Shown: positions 31,629 to 36,302 of the stretch, in pieces
Position numbering within the stretch: position 1 is the first letter of the stretch
How the letters are laid out: each line of letters starts with the position of its first letter
NCBI GenBank assembly: GCA_943704415.1
Contig: CALSCO010000161.1
Span: forward strand, 1-36,302
DNA from: Parvularia atlantis
Taxonomy: Eukaryota > Opisthokonta > Rotosphaerida
DNA length: 36,302 bases
Direction: 5' to 3'
Translations under genes and position numbers: made by a program
The notes under the pieces: generated by a model
The model's database searches: none
The model's input: the letters and a program-made list of their open reading frames with translations, nothing else
What the model was told of the DNA's origin: nothing

Positions 31629-32782
31629 ATGGCCGTGCGTGGCCACGTGACCGGCGTGCGGGGCCCCCAGACTCACTTGGGGCGGCGCGCAGGCCGCGCA
31701 GTCGTCGTCGTCCTTCTTCGAGACGGTGGCGGGCGTGCGCCTCGCGTACCGCGTGCTGCCGGCGCCCGCGGGCGCCACGGCGGGCGCGGTACCGCTCGTG
31801 TTGATCCAGGGCCTGACGGGCGTGAAGGAGGACTGGATGGACTTCACCGGCGAGCTCAACAAGGACCGGACGGTGCTGGTGCGTGCTGCGCGTGCACGCG
31901 TCTCGCGCATGCGTGCACGGCTGTGCTGAGCGGATGCGCGGATCGCACAGATCTTTGACAACCGCGGCATCGGCGAGTCGTCCGTGCCCGCGACCGAGTG
32001 GACGGTGGAGGACTTTGCGACGGACGTGCTCAAGCTGGCGCGGCACGTCGGCTTCAAGCGCTACAACGTGCTCGGCATCTCCATGGGCGGTATGATCGCG
32101 CAGAACGTCGCGCTGCTCGCCCCGCCCGAAACGATCAACCGCCTCGTCCTCGGCTGCACGTCGCACGGCGGCCACCACGCCCCGCCCCCGCCCGCGCGCT
32201 TCATGGAGAACCTGCTGATGGCGATGCAGCACAAGGGCCGCCTGGGCGAGGAGGAGAAGCGCGCGTACGTCACGAGCACGATGCGCATCAACCTGACGGT
32301 GCATGCGCGTCCCGTTGCATCCCGAGCCGCGCCTCAGCCTGACCGCACCCGCGCGCGCAGGACGAGTTTGCTGACCGGCACCCGGAGCGCTTCAACGCGA
32401 TGGTGACCGAGAACCTCAAGTGGCGCCGCCCGGCCAAGGGCATCATGCTGCAGACGATGGCGCTGTCGAGCCACAACACGCGCGAGCGCCTGGGCCAGAT
32501 CACCTGCCCGACGCTGATCGTCCACGGCGACCAGGTGCGTGCGTGTGTGTGTGTGTGTCTGTGTGTGTGTGTGTTTCTCGTCTGCGCGTGCTCACGGGGA
32601 GTGCGCAGGACGGCGCGCTCGTGTGGGAGAACGCGGTGCTGCTGGCCAAGGGCATCCCGCACGCGCGCGTGCTGATTGAGCCCGAGGTCGGCCACTGCTT
32701 CTGGCTGATGGACGACGGCCTGAGCGCGCGCGTCGTGCGCAAGTTCCTGGCCGACGGCGACCCGGCGCGCGCGAAGCTGTGA
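31629..32782 (+). CDS. Alpha/beta hydrolase-fold protein
   Basis: Five exons (introns 31635-31692, 31879-31950, 32299-32360, 32535-32608), 295 residues. The first exon is only ATG GCC. The fold is clear: VPLVLIQGLTGVKEDW (oxyanion region), FDNRGIGESSVP, the nucleophile elbow VLGISMGGMIAQNVALL (Ser in GxSxG), CPTLIVHGDQDGALVWENA (acid strand) and IEPEVGHCFWLM (catalytic His). The triad Ser-Asp-His is complete. Substrate unknown; the closest look is to general esterase/epoxide-hydrolase-like or 3-oxoadipate enol-lactonase-like proteins. The fourth intron carries a (GT)n tract. Confidence 0.9.
32541..32574. repeat. GT microsatellite in an intron
   Basis: A (GT)n run directly after the GTGCGTGCG donor of hydrolase intron 4; it may have grown out of the donor sequence. 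Confidence 0.9.
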
Positions 32783-33098
32783 AACCTCTATGAAACGGCT
32801 GTTTCTCATACGGCGGTCAAGCGTTCACGCTCGACAACTTCCGCGCGGCGCACAGCCACATCGAGTCGGGCGCGGTCATCGGCAAGCTCGTGCTGACCTT
32901 TTAGCGTCGATGGAGGGGGTGGCGGGCGATGAGTTAAGGCGCTGCCTGTCGTCGTCTGGCTCGCGCACGCGTGTCGGCCCAAAGAGTTATGGCGCTCGCT
33001 CGCGGGCATGCATGCCGTCTGATCAGCGATGAGACAAGAGTGCAAAACATGAGCGCACGACGCGCCGGACACTTCCGCGCCGGCTGACGACGAGAAGC
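32783..33098. other. Intergenic region with orphan exon and PSMA2 promoter
   Basis: 316 bases between the hydrolase stop and PSMA2. It holds an orphan MDR-type last exon (32821-32904), a perfect 12-base palindrome GGCATGCATGCC (33005-33016) and a possible 5' UTR intron ending CTGACGACGAGAAG at 33097. Confidence 0.5.
32821..32904 (+). pseudogene. Orphan C-terminal exon of an MDR oxidoreductase
   Basis: The 27-residue frame reads AFTLDNFRAAHSHIESG, then AVIGKLVLTF and a TAG stop. This is the typical end of quinone oxidoreductase/zinc-type ADH-like proteins (compare FTVENLCEAHRLIQSGKTIG at the end of the MDR gene in this window). No upstream exon, Rossmann motif or start lies between it and the hydrolase stop 38 bases earlier. 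It might alternatively be an alternative last exon for the hydrolase, but it has no matching fold element. Confidence 0.65.
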
Positions 33099-34119
33099 AT
33101 GACGGACCGCTACTCGTTCTCGCTGACGACCTTCAGCCCCTCGGGGAAGCTGGTGCAGATCGAGTACGCGCTCAACGCCGTCGCGGGTGGCTCGACGTCG
33201 GTCGGGATCAAGGGTGCGCCGCGGCCGCGTCACGTGCGCGCAGTGCGGCGCTGAGGCGGGCCGCCGCAGCCAAGAACGGCGTGGTCATCGCGACCGAGAA
33301 GAAGTTGCAGTCGGCGCTGATCGACGACACGACGCTCGACAAGGTCGTCAACGTCACGCGTGGCATTGGCGTCGTCTACAGCGGTCTCGGGCCGGACTCG
33401 CGCGTGCTCGTGCGCAACCCTCGCCGCCGTCTGCCTTTGTGCGGCGTGCTGACGTGCGCCTCACGCCCGCGCGCCTTCAGGTGACCAAGGCGCGCAAGGC
33501 CGCGCAAAAGTACCGCGCCGTGTACAACGAGTACCCGCCCACGAAGATGCTCGTGGCCGAGGTAGCCAACGTGATGCAAGAGTTCACGCAGGTGCGCGCG
33601 TGGGGCGAGAGGCGTATCTTGCTGATCGCCGGCGCAGTCGGGTGGCGTGCGCCCCTTCGGCATCTCGCTCCTCGTGGCCGGCTACGACGACGAGGCACGT
33701 GACGTGACAGTGACGGCGGGCATGCGGCTGACGTGGCTGCGTGGCAGGGCCCCGCGCTGTTCCAGGTCGACCCGTCCGGGTCCTACTTTGGCTGGAAGGC
33801 CACGGCGATCGGGAAGAACATGGTTAACGCCAAGACGTTCCTGGAGAAGCGCTACACCGACGAGATGGAGCTTGACGACGCCGTGCACACGGCCATCCTC
33901 ACGCTCAAGGAGGGCTTTGAGGGTGCGCCGCGCCGTCTTGCTATGTCTCTTTTTTTTTGTTTGCGCCTGGGCTGACACGCGCCCGCGTGCGTCTGCCGCC
34001 CCTCAGGCCAGCTGTCTGATACCAACATCGAGATCGGCATCATCGGCGGCGACGACACCAAGACCTTCCGGAAATTGACGCCGGGCGAGGTCAAGGACTA
34101 CCTGGCCAACATCAGCTGA
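33099..34119 (+). CDS. PSMA2: 20S proteasome subunit alpha-2
   Basis: Six exons (introns 33214-33269, 33410-33480, 33592-33637, 33695-33747, 33923-34006), 236 residues (human 234). Clear PSMA2: [20 protein letters not shown] (alpha-ring N-terminal signature), [80 protein letters not shown] and [16 protein letters not shown]. It forms part of the gated outer ring of the proteasome in cytosol and nucleus. Intron 4 fits only with a GC donor (GCACGT), leaving YDDE-GPALFQ intact. Convergent with MPHOSPH6, 90 bases apart. Confidence 0.97.
33695..33747 (+). other. GC-AG intron (GCACGT donor)
   Basis: 53-nt intron 4 of PSMA2. Protein homology fixes the junction between AGYDDE and [11 protein letters not shown] in phase 0. 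No GT donor gives that phase without deleting the conserved LVAGYDDE segment. CTGAC is present near the 3' end. Confidence 0.75.
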
Positions 34120-34209
34120 GCGGGCCGGGGCGGGCGGCCCCCAAGGGCGTGCGAGCGAGTGACTGTGTCATCGTGTTGTGCTGCCTACAGTGCGTACACG
34201 GCCGCGCGC

Positions 34210-35044
34210 TCACATCATCGCCGGCTGGCTCTGCTTTTTGCTCCTCATCTGCGCGCGCACGGACGCGAGCGTGCTCGCCATGCGGTTCGATGGCCCTTGC
34301 GACGGCTGTTGCGGCTGTTGCTGCGGCTGCGGCGGTGGCTGCTGCTGGTTGGGCCGCCTGGCGCTCCCTGGCGCCGCCGCGTCGCTGTCGTCGAGCGCGG
34401 GCGCGTCGGCGTCGGCGTTGGCGTCGGCCTCGGCGTGCTTGCGCTTGCCCGCCGAGCGGATCGTCTGCATCCTGCGCCTCGCCGTCAGCCAGGCGCGCCC
34501 GTGGCGGCGGACGCACTGCTGCGCCATCTCGCGGTCCGCGGCCGTCTGCTGCGCGGCCTCATCCTGGCGCGCGCGCTCCTGCTGCACGGCCTGTGCAGCC
34601 TTGGCGAGCTTCTGCGGTCACTCTCCTCGTCAGCACATGCCGCGGCGAGCGAGGGATGAGCGCGCGCACCTCGACCTCCGGGTTGAACGCGCGGAACGAG
34701 ATGCGCCCCATCGGCAGCTCGGCGATCTGCGCGTACGACGCGACGACCTCGACGTCGCCCGCGCTGTGATCCCACACGTGCGCACATCAGCATTGCCGTC
34801 CGCCACCCACAGCAGCCGCGTGCCTCGCCGCGCCCTCGAGCCCCGCGGGCACGGTCAGGACCCAGTGCGCCTCGTCCTCGATGCGCTGCTGCTCGGTCTG
34901 CAGCTGCTGCCGCAGCGCGTTCTCCTTGCCGCGCTGCATGAACTTCACACACACGATCGTGTGAGAGCGCAGCGCAGTGGGGAACAGCGCGTCGCGGCGC
35001 ACCTTCATCGAGAGCAGGCGCGACGACATCGAGGCCGCAGACAT
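34210..35044 (-). CDS. MPHOSPH6: MPHOSPH6 (exosome cofactor)
   Basis: Five exons (introns 35002-34943, 34823-34764, 34669-34612, 34516-34472), 203 residues. It matches M-phase phosphoprotein 6: [16 protein letters not shown] (human NLLRMKFMQRG), [16 protein letters not shown] (EEHWYLDLP) and [14 protein letters not shown] (GRMSFRGFNPEVE). MPP6 binds RRP6 and MTR4 and helps the nuclear exosome mature 5.8S rRNA. The C-terminal half is a basic coiled region ([17 protein letters not shown]), a basic patch (AGKRKHAE) and a Gln/Pro-rich run, longer than in human. The second intron requires a GC donor (GCACGC). Start: the upstream of two in-frame ATGs (MSAASMSS). Confidence 0.93.
34764..34823 (-). 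other. GC-AG intron (GCACGC donor)
   Basis: 60-nt intron 2 of MPHOSPH6. Joining AA|...|[11 protein letters not shown] needs a phase-2 donor, and the only one is AG|GCACGC. Nearby GT dinucleotides give wrong phase. Confidence 0.7.
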
Positions 35045-35412
35045 CCTCGCGGTCGCAGCCACGCGAAACCCAATGTGGCCGGCACTACCAGAAGCTTCCA
35101 GACGCGACTCGAAAACGCGCGCATTTCCAAACCGCCATCCGGCCGGCACCGCGCGCCGGGCCATCCGCCGCGCCCAGGGCGTGCCGGCGGCATGCGCGGC
35201 CGCGCGGATGCACGGGGATGCGCGCGGATGCACGGGGATGCGTGCGGATGGGCGGCGGGTTGCATAACCGCCCCGCCGCCTCACTTTGCCTGCTCTGCCG
35301 CTGCCGCAATTCGCGTCGTGCCGCCGCCCGCCACGTCCCGCGCCGTGCACCGCGCCACGACTGACGACGGAGGCCCCGCACAGGAAGCACCCGCACCGAC
35401 CGCCTCACAGCA
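35045..35412. promoter_or_regulatory. Bidirectional region upstream of MPHOSPH6 and Ran, with tandem repeat
   Basis: 368 bases between divergent starts. It contains a perfect 20-base tandem duplication (35201-35240, unit CGCGCGGATGCACGGGGATG) plus a partial third copy to about 35250. No TATA-like element. The rest shows no further structure. Confidence 0.6.
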
Positions 35413-36272
35413 ATGCAGGCCGCTCCGACGCAGTTCAAGGTGCGCGAGACAGTGCCCGGGCTGCGCGGCAGTTGCGCGCTCACACACGTCGACGCGGCGC
35501 ACGCAGCTCGTCCTCGTCGGCGACGGCGGCACGGGCAAGACGACGTTCGTGAAGCGCCACATGACGGGCGAGTTCGAGAAGAAGTACATCGGTGCGGCGG
35601 CAGGTCCATCCCGCGCACGTCGAGGCTGACAGCGTCCGGCCGCGCGCGCGCCCGCCAGCGACCCTCGGCGTGGACGTGCACCCGCTCACGTTCCACACCA
35701 ACCGCGGCCCGATCCAGTTCAACACGTGGGACACGGCCGGCCAGGAGAAGTTTGGCGGGCTGCGCGACGGCTACTATATCAACGGCCAGTGCGCCATCAT
35801 CATGTTCGACGTGACGTCGCGCGTGACGTACCAGAGCGTGCCCAACTGGCACAAGGACCTGGTGCGCGTGTGCGACAACATCCCGATCGTGCTGTGCGGC
35901 AACAAGGTCGACGTGAAGGTGCGGTGTGCGGCATGCACGGCCAAACGGTGGCACCTGACGGGTGCGCCCGCGATCGCACGCGCGCGCCGTGCGCAGGAGC
36001 GGAAAGTCAAGGCCAAGACGATCACGTTCCACCGGAAGAAGAACCTGCAGTACTACGACATCTCGGCCAAGTCCAACTACAACTTTGAGAAGCCGTTCCT
36101 GTGGCTGGCGCGCAAGCTGATCGGCGACGCCAACCTCGAGTTTGTGGCCTCGCCCGCGCTCGCCCCGCCTGAGGTCGAGGTCGACCCGTCGCTCATGGCA
36201 CAGTACAAGAAGGACATGGAGGACGCGGCGCAGCAGCCGCTGCCGGACGACGACGACGAGGGCGACCTCTAG
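35413..36272 (+). CDS. RAN: Ran GTPase
   Basis: Four exons (introns 35440-35506, 35592-35658, 35919-35996), 215 residues (human 216). All G-boxes are present: [18 protein letters not shown] (P-loop), [12 protein letters not shown] (switch I), [18 protein letters not shown] (switch II with catalytic Gln), CGNKVD, and [20 protein letters not shown]. The C-terminus ends in the acidic tail DDDDEGDL (human DEDDDL), which controls nucleotide state and RanBP binding. Ran drives nuclear import/export and spindle assembly. Divergent from MPHOSPH6. Confidence 0.98.
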
Positions 36273-36302
36273 AGCGCGCGCGCGCGCGTGCCCGTCCCCC
36301 CC

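Overview
The window is nuclear DNA of a GC-rich, gene-dense single-celled eukaryote. It carries about 20 protein genes in 36.3 kb, nearly all split by very short introns (mostly 45-75 nt, about 55 on average). I traced 146 introns by hand by matching reading phase on both sides. 119 begin GTGCG, most end CAG, and many have a CTGAC or CTCAC branch-like motif 10-25 nt before the end. Three introns fit only as GC-AG, all starting GCACG. No rRNA, tRNA, CRISPR array, retroelement or bacterial-style operon was seen. The gene set (Ran, TBP, PSMA2, Gemin2, MPHOSPH6, PBDC1, VPS37A, syntaxin-17, sterol C14-reductase, ABCC pump, Dbl GEF, SEC14L-GOLD, a DUF7906-like protein) is broadly eukaryotic. The lineage cannot be fixed from sequence alone; a free-living protist is my inference.

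Layout: 1-2182 (-) secreted WSC-like/DUF4114 protein, cut by the window edge; 2763-3175 (-) small membrane protein; 3581-9399 (+) ABCC transporter; 9426-11933 (-) Dbl-family RhoGEF whose PH domain is split by a second PH domain; 12774-14342 (+) sterol C14-reductase; 14431-15722 (+) zinc-finger protein; 15806-17326 (-) MDR oxidoreductase; 17735-18339 (+) PBDC1; 18469-20210 (-) VPS37A; 20311-21277 (+) TBP; 21347-22562 (-) syntaxin-17-like; 22642-25926 (-) DUF7906-like ER protein; 26068-26879 (-) and 27121-28014 (+) head-to-head paralogues of a Cys-rich surface-protein family; 28452-29497 (+) Gemin2; 29814-31513 (-) SEC14L/GOLD; 31629-32782 (+) alpha/beta hydrolase; 33099-34119 (+) PSMA2; 34210-35044 (-) MPHOSPH6; 35413-36272 (+) Ran.

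The genes do not form a pathway cluster. Neighbours are mostly divergent (100-400 bp shared promoters) or convergent (26-90 bp between stop codons). Themes that recur are membrane traffic (VPS37A, syntaxin-17, SEC14L), nuclear/RNA housekeeping (Ran, TBP, Gemin2, MPHOSPH6) and a secreted Cys-rich family with two decayed fragments nearby.

Most unusual points: the PH-inside-PH exchange factor; the window-wide GTGCG donor and the GCACG GC-AG donors, which predict a variant U1 snRNA; an alanine in the NBD2 Walker A of the ABC pump; and several orphan exon fragments between genes.
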